Position numbers and translations under genes: made by a program. From positions 6,465,001 through 6,529,000 of the forward strand of contig NZ_JARUBM010000002.1 of NCBI RefSeq assembly GCF_029626175.1: DNA of 64,000 bases, given 5' to 3'. The notes beneath the pieces are model-generated. The model was not told the origin of the DNA, made no database searches, and worked only from the letters and a program-made list of their open reading frames with translations. Shown here one piece after another: positions 1 through 8,147 of this stretch. Source of the DNA: Micromonospora sp. WMMD1082 (lineage in GTDB: Bacteria > Actinomycetota > Actinomycetes > Mycobacteriales > Micromonosporaceae). Numbering within the stretch: the stretch's first letter is position 1; each line of letters begins with the position of its first letter.

Positions 1-1428
1 AGCCTGCGCGACCGACTTGCGCGGCAGCGCCAGGGCGATGACGAAGCCAACGATCGCGGCGCACACCAGGGCGATGAACGCGGCTTGGAAACCTCTGGTC
101 AGATCGGGCAGCGCGGTGGATCCGCCCGAGACGGTCACCGACACGGTCATGACGAGCGCGACGCCGATGGCGCCGCCGACCTGGAAGCTCCCGGCGCTCA
201 GCCCGGAGGCGAGGCCCGACTCCGGCTCGGGGACCGCCGTGAGTGCGACGATCGAGGCGGTGGTGTGCGCGGCGCCCAGGGAGAGACCGAACAGTCCGAA
301 CGCGACGAACAGGTCGCGGAAGTACTGTCCTTCAACGGGTATCCGGGACAGCAGCAGGCAGCCCACGCCGAGCCCGAGCAGTCCGATCCCGCCGACCACG
401 CGGAATCCGCGCTTGGTGATGAAGGCCTGCCCGATGTAGGCGCCGAACACGGCAGCCACGGGCATGACCGAGGTGGCGAAGCCCGACATGATGGCCGAGT
501 AGCCGAGCACCTGCTGGGTGTAGAGCGAGATGAGCACGCTCGCGCCCCACACGATCATCGCCACGACGACCATGAGCAGGTTGCCGCTCCTGACCGTGTG
601 CAGCCGCAGGAAGCGAAGCGGCACAAGGGGTGCAGCGGATCGGGCCTCGATCACGACGAACGCCCCGAGGAGCAAGATCACCGTGGCGAACAGGGCGATG
701 ATCGGTGCGCTGCCCCAGCCGAGCGCGGGCCCGTTGCTGATCGCGTACACCAGGGCGGTCGCGGCGACGGTGATGGTGACGGCGCCGGCGATGTCGAAGT
801 TGCGCACGCGGTTGCGGTCCCAGCTCTCGTCGAGCACGAACGGGCTGATCAGCATGACGAGCGCCACGACCGGCACGTTGACCAGGAAGACCCACTGCCA
901 GCCGAGCCCGGTCGTGATCGTGCCGCCGAGCAGCAGCCCGGCGGTGGCGCCGATACCGCCGACCGCCGACCACGAGGCGATGGCCCGGTTGCGTTCCTTA
1001 CCCTCCCGGAAGGTGTTCATCAGGATGGACAGCGCGCTGGGCACGAGCATGGCCGACGACACGCCGTGCAGCGCGCGGGCCACGATGATGACCTCACCGC
1101 TCCAGGCGATGCCGGAGACCAGCGAGGTGATCAGGAACAGGGCCATGCCCCACATGAACACGCGGCGCCGGCCGAGCAGGTCGGCCGCGCGCCCGCCGAG
1201 CAGGAGCAGGCCGCCGAAGGTGATGGCGTTGGCCGTGAGGATCCATTGCGCCGCCGAGGGGTCCAGCCCGAGGGCGTTCTGGATGGACGGCAGGGCCAGA
1301 ATCACGATCTCCGAGTCGAGGATCATCATGAAGCTGGCGAAGCACAGCAGGACCAGCGCCGCGAAGCGACGGCCCGCGCTGGATGTGGTGCCCGTGAGGG
1401 GTGTGGCGTCGGAGAGCGTTGGCTGCAT
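1..1428 (-). CDS. MFS drug/metabolite exporter, 3' end outside window
   Basis: Major facilitator superfamily transporter of the EmrB/QacA drug:H+ antiporter type. The frame is open for 476 codons from the ATG at 1428 to the window edge, so the C-terminus is missing. The start is supported by AGGAGG 6 nt upstream. The N-terminus reads FASFMMILDSEIVILALPSI, the usual first helix of this family, followed by the conserved loop GGRAADLLGRRRVFM near residue 70 and repeated hydrophobic helices (about 14 expected). It probably exports a toxic compound or secondary metabolite across the membrane. It is the last gene of a minus-strand series that contains decayed redox genes and a glycosyltransferase, so it may be the self-resistance or export gene of that locus; this is inference. 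Confidence 0.9.
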   Translation of the reverse strand, partial: MQPTLSDATPLTGTTSSAGRRFAALVLLCFASFMMILDSEIVILALPSIQNALGLDPSAAQWILTANAITFGGLLLLGGRAADLLGRRRVFMWGMALFLITSLVSGIAWSGEVIIVARALHGVSSAMLVPSALSILMNTFREGKERNRAIASWSAVGGIGATAGLLLGGTITTGLGWQWVFLVNVPVVALVMLISPFVLDESWDRNRVRNFDIAGAVTITVAATALVYAISNGPALGWGSAPIIALFATVILLLGAFVVIEARSAAPLVPLRFLRLHTVRSGNLLMVVVAMIVWGASVLISLYTQQVLGYSAIMSGFATSVMPVAAVFGAYIGQAFITKRGFRVVGGIGLLGLGVGCLLLSRIPVEGQYFRDLFVAFGLFGLSLGAAHTTASIVALTAVPEPESGLASGLSAGSFQVGGAIGVALVMTVSVTVSGGSTALPDLTRGFQAAFIALVCAAIVGFVIALALPRKSVAQA

Positions 1429-1520
1429 CCGGTTCCTCCTCTTGATTTTTCGGGCAGGCCACGGCAGCCGCCCCACCGGACGGCGATGATCGGCGGGCAG
1501 GCTTTCCGGGGTGTGCCGAG

Positions 1521-1722
1521 TCAGCGGTACATGGTGTTGGGCTGCAGGCCGCAGAGCATCCGGCCGTACCGCTCCAGGTTGGCGTTGGGGTGGATCAGGG
1601 CGTGCAGGTTGAGTGCCTGGATGTCCCGTTCGATGCGCTGAATCGGCACATCCGCGTAGAGCGACGACCCGCTGCTGGCGGTGTTGAGAATGTCGACCGC
1701 CTCCTTGATGGCGTCAGAAGCG
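1521..1722 (-). pseudogene. C-terminal remnant of acyl-CoA dehydrogenase-like flavoenzyme
   Basis: Only the last 65 or so codons of an acyl-CoA-dehydrogenase-fold protein remain, of the flavin-dependent hydroxylase/N-monooxygenase type. The visible parts are SGSSLYADVPIQRIERDI and HPNANLERYGRMLCGLQP, which match the typical C-terminal helices carrying the SS-xx-Y-xx-PLQR-xx-RD signature. The N-terminal and middle domains are absent. Immediately upstream the same strand carries the tail of a different gene, so the junction near 1715 marks a deletion. It cannot encode a functional enzyme. Confidence 0.65.
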
Positions 1723-1933
1723 CAGGAGCACCTTGCCCCGATAGGCCCCTGGAGCTGGGCCTGGGCGGCCGGGACGAGGTTCTCCAGGCCGTCGATGATG
1801 GTCTCGTGATCGCCACCTGGCCGCTTCTGACCAGTGACGGGAACTCGATCTCGAACTGGCGCATGAGGTCCGGGGTCGTCGGTGAAAAGCCGTGCAGGGT
1901 CATGCGGCACGGGCAGCGTCCGATGCGTGACAC
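1714..1933 (-). pseudogene. C-terminal remnant of MDR-family NADP oxidoreductase, frameshifted
   Basis: Read across two frames, this strand spells the end of a zinc-independent MDR oxidoreductase. The pieces in order are DLMRQFEIEFPSLVRSGQVA, then HETIIDGLENLVPAAQAQLQ, then AYRGKVLLRF and a stop at 1714. This matches the family ending (E-x-x-xDGLENxPxAxxxLxxGxNxGKxLVR). Two apparent single-base deletions, near 1810 and near 1735, separate the frames. The N-terminal catalytic half is missing. The stop codon sits directly at the junction with the acyl-CoA dehydrogenase remnant, so two dead genes have been joined. Confidence 0.6.
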
Positions 1934-2000
1934 GGAATCCGGGCACGCCCGGGTGGAGTGACGCCCGTCGCGTCACCCCGATCGTGTGGGGAGTGCGGGT

Positions 2001-3230
2001 CTACGGCACGAGGCAGCGCACGTCGCGTCCGATGCGGCGTGCCTCGATCATGAACCGGTCCTCCCAGCGGCGCCAGAACTTCGCGAGCCGGGACGTGAGG
2101 ATGACGACGTCGGCGGACTGGTCGGCCAGCGGCGTGCGCAGGCCCAGGCTGTGATGGGTGACGTGCCGCCCGGTGGCTGCCACGCGCTCGACCAGCTCCC
2201 GGTCGAAGTCCATCACGGTGGCCGCGTGCATCGACTCGGGCAGCGCGCCACCGGCGCCGATCACGACCACGCGGTCAGTCGCGGAGACGCCCCGCAACGC
2301 CAGCTCGACCTCTGCCGAGACGTCCAGATCGCGCACCTCGTCGGCGTACCGCATAAGGTCGTTGTTGTCCTCCTCCCACGCCCAGAACACGTTTTCGTGG
2401 ACCACCAGCGTCCAGCCGATCTCGTTGACCGGCTCCGGATTGTTGGTCAGGAAGCGCAGCATGTTGACCTTGAACTCCTCGAACTGCTCGTCGAACACCC
2501 GGTCCTGGTGCTCCTCGATCACCCACGCCGCGCGGCTGAAGTGCAGCGGCAGGCCGCTGCGGTACAGGCGGTATCCGAGATCGAGGTCCTCCACGGCCCA
2601 GCCGCGGTGCCCCTCGTCGAAGCCGCCCACCGCCCAGAAGTCGTCGGTGTGCATGGAGCAGTTGATGGTCCAGAAGATGAGCCACGGCACGCTGCGCCTG
2701 GTCAGGTCGTCGTCGCACCTGACCAGCACCAGCTCGCGACTGTCGAGGAACTCGTGGACCCGGCCGTAGACCTCCACCATCTCCTCGGGTGTGAACCGCT
2801 TGAGGAGATCGGGCACCTGCACCATCGGATCCCCGGGGTTGTAGCCGTAGGCGTATCCGGCCAGGGCATGCCGCGGCGAACCACTGCTGTGGGCCAGATA
2901 GTGCTGTAGCACGAAGTCGGGCCCGGCGATCGCGCCGGTGTCCAAAAAGACCAGGATCGGTGCGGTGGCCAGCCTCGCACCGTTGTTGCGCGCGAGCGCG
3001 ACCCGGTTGCCGAGATCCTCCTGGTAGGTGTATTTCAGGTTCAGCCGATCGGAAAACGACTTGGCGACGGTCGCCGAGTCGTCGGACGAGCCGTCGTCGG
3101 ACACCACGACCTCAAACTCCGGCGTGCCGGGCACCTGCCGGGTGAGCTGGTGCAAGGTGTTGTGCAGCCGGTCGCGACGGTTGTACGTCGGGATCACTAT
3201 CGAGACTTTCGGGTTACCGGTTGCCGACAT
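2001..3230 (-). CDS. Family 2 glycosyltransferase with Rossmann-like C-terminal extension
   Basis: GT2 enzyme of 409 aa that should transfer a sugar from a nucleotide sugar to an unknown acceptor. The nucleotide-binding start VSIVIPTYNRR is at residues 9-19, DDGSSDDS at 45-52, and GGFDEG with WAVEDLDLG at 202-219 (the Glyco_transf_7C acceptor/base region). At the place of the usual DXD metal motif it reads FLDTG (95-99), so the second Asp is Gly. Residues about 320-409 form an extra alpha/beta segment beginning VVVIGAGGALP and ending with a VVILTSRL strand, like a reduced methyltransferase fold. The start at 3230 has GGAGG 5 nt upstream; a longer frame to 3425 lacks such support. A paralogue lies at 6849. 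Confidence 0.88.
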   Translation of the reverse strand: MSATGNPKVSIVIPTYNRRDRLHNTLHQLTRQVPGTPEFEVVVSDDGSSDDSATVAKSFSDRLNLKYTYQEDLGNRVALARNNGARLATAPILVFLDTGAIAGPDFVLQHYLAHSSGSPRHALAGYAYGYNPGDPMVQVPDLLKRFTPEEMVEVYGRVHEFLDSRELVLVRCDDDLTRRSVPWLIFWTINCSMHTDDFWAVGGFDEGHRGWAVEDLDLGYRLYRSGLPLHFSRAAWVIEEHQDRVFDEQFEEFKVNMLRFLTNNPEPVNEIGWTLVVHENVFWAWEEDNNDLMRYADEVRDLDVSAEVELALRGVSATDRVVVIGAGGALPESMHAATVMDFDRELVERVAATGRHVTHHSLGLRTPLADQSADVVILTSRLAKFWRRWEDRFMIEARRIGRDVRCLVP

Positions 3231-3588
3231 GGGAGCCTCCGAAGTATCAGTATTGGGCGCATCGATCCCGTGACGGTGTTGTTCGTGCGCACGAATAGTG
3301 CCAAGGCTGGCGGGATCAGCTGGCGGAGGCCGTGACGAAGCTTCCAAGCGGGGACGCTCTCGCCGTCGCGGACCAGCGGGGAACTTGCCGAAGAAGGCTC
3401 CGCGCATGTTGCCCGGGTGCGGCACCGAGACAGGTCGCCGCTGAGTACGCCGTCGGCGGTCAGGTCGGCCTGCGTACCGGGGAAGAGCCGCTCCATCACC
3501 TCCTGTCCTCGGCCAGCACCCGGGCCGTCACAGGGCCCGCCATTCCGGCACCGAGCACGACCGCCCGGCTGTCGAGCCTCTCACTCAT
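3231..3588 (-). pseudogene. Collapsed FAD-dependent monooxygenase gene
   Basis: Begins with a good GGAGG site and ATG at 3588 and encodes SRAVVLGAGMAGPVTARVL, the FAD-binding GxGxxG N-terminus of aromatic-type monooxygenases. After about 30 codons it stops. In another frame the next bases continue as VMERLFPGTQADLTADGVL, which in intact relatives lies roughly 50-100 residues further on (the MxxLFPGLxxxLxxxGAxxGD region). So an out-of-frame internal deletion near 3496 removed the middle of the gene, and everything after about residue 130 is also gone. The ATG overlaps the GMC gene stop (ATGA), showing it was once a translationally coupled member of that operon. Confidence 0.7.
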
Positions 3589-5177
3589 TGATGTACCTCC
3601 ATCAAGCCCTTGCGGGTGTGGGCCGCCTCGGTGCGGCCACGGATCAGGTCCGCCGCCCGCTCCGCGACCGCGACGGTCGGGGCGTTGGTGTTGCCCCTCG
3701 GCACAAGCGGCAGCACGGATGCGTCCACCACGCGCAGGCCGTCCACCCCGTGCACCCTCAGATCCGGGTCCAGCACGGGGCCGATCGCGCAGGTGCCGGC
3801 CGGGTGGAAGACCGACTGGGTGTGTGCCCGCACGAATGCATGCAGGTCCGCCTCGTCGGTGGAAGCCGGGTACGCGTACGGGCGCACGGTGTACGGCGCC
3901 AGCGATGGCTGCCTGGCCAACTCCATGGCGATTCGCAGGCCGGCTGTCATCGTCCGCAGGTCCGCAGTCTCCTCGTAGTACTGGTGCCGGATGCGCGGCT
4001 TGGCTGTCGGGTCGTCGGAGGCGAGGCTGACCTCGCCACGGCTGGCTGGCCGCAACACGCAGGGGCCGAACGAGATGCCGTGCTCGGCCGACTCGCCGAG
4101 GGCGCACTCGACGAACATCACCGGCAGCACGTGGTACTGCACGTCGGGGGCCGCCAGACCGCTCTGGGTGCGCACGAAGCCACCGGCTTCCGGCACGTTG
4201 GACGACAGCGGTCCGCTGCCGTCAGCCTCGAACTGGCGAACGTTCCTTTCCTCACCGGCGGACAGCAGGCTGACCGGCTCGTCGTGTGTGAAGACCAGGT
4301 ATGTGGCGGGATGGTCCTGCAGGTTGCGGCCGACCTCGGGCAGGTCGGCGAGGACCGGCACGCCCACCGCCGCGAGGCGTTCGGCCGGACCGATCCCGGA
4401 CAGCATGAGCAACTGCGGAGAGTTGTACGCCCCGGCGGTCACGATGACCTCGCGCTGCGCCCGGATGTCGACCACCTCGTCGTACCGCTGGACCCGTACC
4501 CCGCAAGCCCGCCCGCCCTCGACGAGGACGCGGTGTGCGTGGGTGCGGGTGCGCACGGTCAGGTTGGGTCGGGCAGCCGACGGGTGCAGGTATGCCGCCG
4601 CGGCGCTGCACCGCCGCCCGTTGCGCTGGTTCACCTGATAGAAGCCGAAACCGTCCTGGCTCGGGCCGTTGAAGTCGTCGTTGGCCGGGAACCCGGCCTC
4701 CACCGCGGCACGTACGAACGCCGCCGCCATCGGGTTGCGCGAACGGCCCTCGGCGACCGGCAGCGGGCCGCCGGTCCCGTGGTAAGCCGAGGCGCCTCGC
4801 TCGTTGTCCTCGCAGCCGACGAAGTACGGCAGCATGGTCTCGTAGGTCCAGCCGGGCTGACCCCACTCGTCGAAGTCGCGGGCGTTGCCCCGGATGTGCA
4901 CCATGCCGTTCAGCGCGCTGGTGCCGCCGAGGACACGTCCCCGCGGCAGATAGAGCCGGCGCCCGCCCAGCTGTGGCTCCTCGTTGCTGTTGTAGTCCCA
5001 GTCGTACTGCGAGCGCAGCAGCTTGCCGCCCGCCGCCGGGATGCGGATGTTGTCCGAGTCGTCAACAGGTCCGGCCTCGATCAGGCACACCGTCACGTCA
5101 AGGTCCTCGCTCAGCCGCGCCGCGAGCACGCAGCCGGCGGTGCCGGCGCCGACAATGACGTAGTCGTAGGACTCCAT
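3585..5177 (-). CDS. GMC-family FAD oxidoreductase (choline dehydrogenase-like)
   Basis: Glucose-methanol-choline oxidoreductase of 530 aa, the normal length for bacterial choline/alcohol dehydrogenases. It oxidises an alcohol to an aldehyde or ketone with bound FAD. The Rossmann motif VIVGAGTAGCVLAARL is at residues 7-22, and the GMC signature LYLPRGRVLGGTSALNGM follows near 80-97. The catalytic His is in HPAGTCAIG (His about 458) and the second active-site position is in RGNTNAP near 500. The ATG at 5177 overlaps the aminotransferase stop by one base (TGATG), so the two are coupled. The pairing suggests alcohol oxidation followed by amination of the product; the substrate is unknown. Confidence 0.9.
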   Translation of the reverse strand: MESYDYVIVGAGTAGCVLAARLSEDLDVTVCLIEAGPVDDSDNIRIPAAGGKLLRSQYDWDYNSNEEPQLGGRRLYLPRGRVLGGTSALNGMVHIRGNARDFDEWGQPGWTYETMLPYFVGCEDNERGASAYHGTGGPLPVAEGRSRNPMAAAFVRAAVEAGFPANDDFNGPSQDGFGFYQVNQRNGRRCSAAAAYLHPSAARPNLTVRTRTHAHRVLVEGGRACGVRVQRYDEVVDIRAQREVIVTAGAYNSPQLLMLSGIGPAERLAAVGVPVLADLPEVGRNLQDHPATYLVFTHDEPVSLLSAGEERNVRQFEADGSGPLSSNVPEAGGFVRTQSGLAAPDVQYHVLPVMFVECALGESAEHGISFGPCVLRPASRGEVSLASDDPTAKPRIRHQYYEETADLRTMTAGLRIAMELARQPSLAPYTVRPYAYPASTDEADLHAFVRAHTQSVFHPAGTCAIGPVLDPDLRVHGVDGLRVVDASVLPLVPRGNTNAPTVAVAERAADLIRGRTEAAHTRKGLMEVHQ

Positions 5178-6541
5178 CACGAGTGGCTGGCGGGTCGGCG
5201 GCGCAGCACGTCGGCCAGCGCCTGCGCGGCGCGGTCGACCTCGGGCCGGGAGATGACCAGCGGCGGGGCCATGACGAGGGTGTTGCCGTACTCCCGGGCC
5301 GCCACGCGGTGCTCGTCGCGCAGGGTGGCGGTGACCCAGTCGGCCATCAACGGCTCCCGGGTGTCCCGGTCGGCCACCAGTTCCACGCCGGCGGTGGCGC
5401 CGACTACCCGCACCTCGCCGACCTTGGGCAGGTCGGCAAGGGGAGCCAATGCCTCGCGCAGCCACGTGCCGACCGTGCGGGACCGATCCACCAGGCCTTC
5501 CTGCTCAAGCAGGTCGAGGTTGGCGTGCGCGACCGCGCAGGCGGCGGCGTGGCCGGAGTAGGTGTGACCGTGGAACAGATACGTGTCGCCGCCGGCGATC
5601 GTCTCGGCGATCGCGTCGCTCATGAGCACCGCCCCCAGCGGGGCGTAGCCGCTGGTGAGGCCCTTCGCTACGGTCACCAGGTCGGCCTGCATGCCGCGCT
5701 CGGCCGAGTCGTACCAGGCGCCGGTCCGGCCGAAACCGGTGACGACCTCGTCGGCGATGAGCAGGATCCCGTGGCGCGACAGCAGCTCGCGGACCCGCGG
5801 CCAGTAGTCCGCGGGCGGTATGAGAACCCCCGCGCCGCCCATGACCGGCTCGCCGATCATCGCCGCCACGTTGCTGGGGCCGATCCGCTCGATGGTGGTG
5901 GCCAACTCCTCGATAAGGAAGTCGGTGAGATCCCGGCCGGGACACATGTCCGGCGCGCGGTAGGTATGCGGGGGCGAGATCCGCGCCACGTTCGGGAACT
6001 CCGGCCCGATGCCCGCGTGAATGCCGGGGAACCCGGTCGCGGCGCCGCTGGCGTAGGTGGAGCCGTGATAGGCGAAGTTCCGCGAGATGAACCAGACGCG
6101 CTCGGGCTCGCCGCGGTGGTGGTGATAGAGCCGGGCGAACTTGAAGGCCGTCTCCACGCTCTCAGAGCCGCCGTTGGTGAAGAACACCCGGTCCAGCCCG
6201 TCGGGGGCCAGGTCGACCAGCCGCTGCGCGAGCGTGATGGACTGGTCGTTGGCGAAGATGTCGAACCCGGTGTAGTACGCCAGCTTGCGCATCTGACGGG
6301 CCGCCGCGTCAGCCAGTTCCGGCCGACCGTGCCCGACCTGCGCGACCCAGTTGCCGGCGCCCATGACGTCCAGCAGTTCCACACCGGACGCGTCCCACAC
6401 CGTGCAACCGTCACCGCGGACGATCGTGATGCGCTTCGACCGGCCGCCGTGGTGGTGCGGATGCACCAGCACCCGCCGGTCGATCTCGGCGAGCTTCGCC
6501 GCGGTCCGCATCGTGCGCGGCATCTCGTTGACGACAGACAT
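5177..6541 (-). CDS. Class III PLP-dependent aminotransferase
   Basis: Fold-type I omega-aminotransferase of 454 aa that moves an amino group to an aldehyde or ketone using pyridoxal phosphate. FFTNGGSESVETAFKFAR holds the phosphate-binding region near residue 120. IADEVVTGFGRTGAW carries the Asp that pairs with the pyridine nitrogen. The Schiff-base lysine is in VAKGLTSGYAPLG (Lys about 293). An AAGGGGAAG purine tract lies upstream of the ATG at 6541; a second in-frame ATG six codons later is possible. It is the first gene of a minus-strand operon running into the GMC oxidoreductase, the dead FAD monooxygenase and a GT2. Confidence 0.92.
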   Translation of the reverse strand: MSVVNEMPRTMRTAAKLAEIDRRVLVHPHHHGGRSKRITIVRGDGCTVWDASGVELLDVMGAGNWVAQVGHGRPELADAAARQMRKLAYYTGFDIFANDQSITLAQRLVDLAPDGLDRVFFTNGGSESVETAFKFARLYHHHRGEPERVWFISRNFAYHGSTYASGAATGFPGIHAGIGPEFPNVARISPPHTYRAPDMCPGRDLTDFLIEELATTIERIGPSNVAAMIGEPVMGGAGVLIPPADYWPRVRELLSRHGILLIADEVVTGFGRTGAWYDSAERGMQADLVTVAKGLTSGYAPLGAVLMSDAIAETIAGGDTYLFHGHTYSGHAAACAVAHANLDLLEQEGLVDRSRTVGTWLREALAPLADLPKVGEVRVVGATAGVELVADRDTREPLMADWVTATLRDEHRVAAREYGNTLVMAPPLVISRPEVDRAAQALADVLRRRPASHS

Positions 6542-6848
6542 GGCACTCTTCCCCTTACCGATATGTGCTGGCTTGCAGGGCGAACAGGCGGCCCCGTGGG
6601 CGGGTCATCAGGCCGACTCGGGCGTCCGGGTGTCGTGTCCAGACCGAGCCACAATCACGTCGTTGAGGTGAAAGGGTTGATCGTCCGAAGCGTCATCAGC
6701 AACGGGATGACGCGATTTCTCCCTCTCCGGAGTCGGGCGACGCCTTGCAAGCGTCACCCAGCCGTCGTCGCGTGGGCATCCTCATGAATGCGTCGCGACC
6801 GGCACGCTGGGAGATGAACGCGGAAGTGGCCGTCGGCACACTGGCAGA
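6542..6848. promoter_or_regulatory. Divergent intergenic region between aminotransferase and GT2 genes
   Basis: A 307-bp gap separates the minus-strand aminotransferase operon from the plus-strand GT2/VOC genes and must hold both promoters. I could not assign a convincing -35/-10 pair or operator. A few very short frames exist (for example a 29-codon minus-strand frame ending at 6696) but none has a ribosome binding site. Confidence 0.45.
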
Positions 6849-8105
6849 GTGGACGCTACTAGGACAGCAAGCTCGGTTCCCCGGGTGACGGTGGTCATCC
6901 CGACCTACAACCGGCGGGACTTGTTGCGTGAGACGCTGCGGAACCTCGCCCGGCAGCGGATGCCGGCCGACGAATTCGAGGTCGTCGTCGCTGACGACGG
7001 TTCGTCGGACGGTAGCCGCGCGGTGGTCGAAGAGGCGTCGCAGCAGCTGCGGATCAAATACCACTTCCAGCCGGACGAGGGCAACCGGGTGTGCCTGGCC
7101 CGCAACGCCGGCGCCCGGCTGGCCGCCGCGCCGCTGCTGGTTTTTCTCGACAGCGGCGTATACGTCGGGCCGGACTTCTTGACCGAGCACGTCGCGGCCC
7201 ACGCCAAAGGCGAACGGCTGGTCGTGGTGGGCTACACCTGGGGCTACGACTTTGAAAGGGGAACTCCCCCCGGTCTGGCCGAGGCAGTGGCCGAGTCGCT
7301 GCCGGAGGACGTCGTCGCTCGGTTCCACGACTCGCCGGCCTTCTTCGATGCCCGGCACACGGCGTTCGCCAAGACCGACTTCGACCTCGGCCGGATGGTC
7401 GCACCGTGGGTCCTGCTCTGGGGGCTCAACTTCTCCCTATCCGCCGACGACTACTGGCGGGTGGACGGCTTCGACGAGGGCATAGTCCTCTGGGGTCTGG
7501 ACGACCTGGAAATGGGCTTCCGATTGTTCAAGGCCGGCCTCGAATTCCGGCTCAGCCGCACCGCCTGGGCGGTGCACGCACCGCACGAGCGGGCCCCCCT
7601 GGCCGACGCCCTGGCCGGTGTCATGGTGAACATGCGCCGGATGATGGGCAGGTTCCCGGAGCCGATGACCGAGCTGGCCTGGAACCTGCTGAACAACGAC
7701 GATGACCTGCTGGAGGTGGATGAGAACTACCGGTTCCTGATCGGCTGTATCGATCAGGCCCGGTCAGTCGACGTGGCGGCGGAGGTGGCCGAGCTGCTGC
7801 CGCAGCTACCACCCGGCCGCCTCGCGGTGTTTGGCGCGGGCCGCCGCCTGCCGGCGGAACTGGCCGGCGCGGTGACCCTGGACTTCGACGCCGACGCTGT
7901 GGCCGAGCTCGGTGCCACGTACCACGCCATCGGCATCCGCACCCCGTTGCCCGACCACGCCGTGGATGTCGTGGTCCTGACGTCGCGCCTGGCCGGACTC
8001 TGGCCGCGCTGGTCGGCCGAGATCCTGGCGGAGGCCGCCCGAGTCGGCGGATCGGTACAACTCACGCCCGCGTTGATGCAAAAGACGGCCGCCATTTCTC
8101 GATAG
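6849..8105 (+). CDS. Family 2 glycosyltransferase, paralogue of the 2001-3230 gene
   Basis: GT2 enzyme of 418 aa with the same layout as the gene at 2001-3230. VTVVIPTYNRRDLL is at residues 13-26, DDGSSDGS at 49-56, DGFDEG with LWGLDDLEMGFRL near 206-226, and an alpha/beta tail from about residue 329 starting LAVFGAGRRLP. Its DXD position is FLDSG, again Asp-x-Gly instead of Asp-x-Asp. The GTG at 6849 is the best start because no in-frame ATG lies between it and the divergent operon, but the Shine-Dalgarno sequence is weak. The two paralogues flank the GMC/aminotransferase pair, which suggests two sugar transfers in one pathway, or one duplicated enzyme. Confidence 0.86.
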   Translation: MDATRTASSVPRVTVVIPTYNRRDLLRETLRNLARQRMPADEFEVVVADDGSSDGSRAVVEEASQQLRIKYHFQPDEGNRVCLARNAGARLAAAPLLVFLDSGVYVGPDFLTEHVAAHAKGERLVVVGYTWGYDFERGTPPGLAEAVAESLPEDVVARFHDSPAFFDARHTAFAKTDFDLGRMVAPWVLLWGLNFSLSADDYWRVDGFDEGIVLWGLDDLEMGFRLFKAGLEFRLSRTAWAVHAPHERAPLADALAGVMVNMRRMMGRFPEPMTELAWNLLNNDDDLLEVDENYRFLIGCIDQARSVDVAAEVAELLPQLPPGRLAVFGAGRRLPAELAGAVTLDFDADAVAELGATYHAIGIRTPLPDHAVDVVVLTSRLAGLWPRWSAEILAEAARVGGSVQLTPALMQKTAAISR

Positions 8106-8147
8106 GTTGAAGACTAGAGGTCATCTATCGACACGTGGAGGTCCTAA

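Noticed and set aside
85..1641. 518-codon plus-strand frame at the left end
   Set aside because: Antisense to the MFS gene, His/Asp/Gln-rich and without a domain; the minus-strand frame has an AGGAGG site and membrane helices.
6696..6785. 29-codon minus-strand frame with two Cys before the aminotransferase
   Set aside because: No ribosome binding site and no conserved feature; it is likely to be part of the divergent promoter region.
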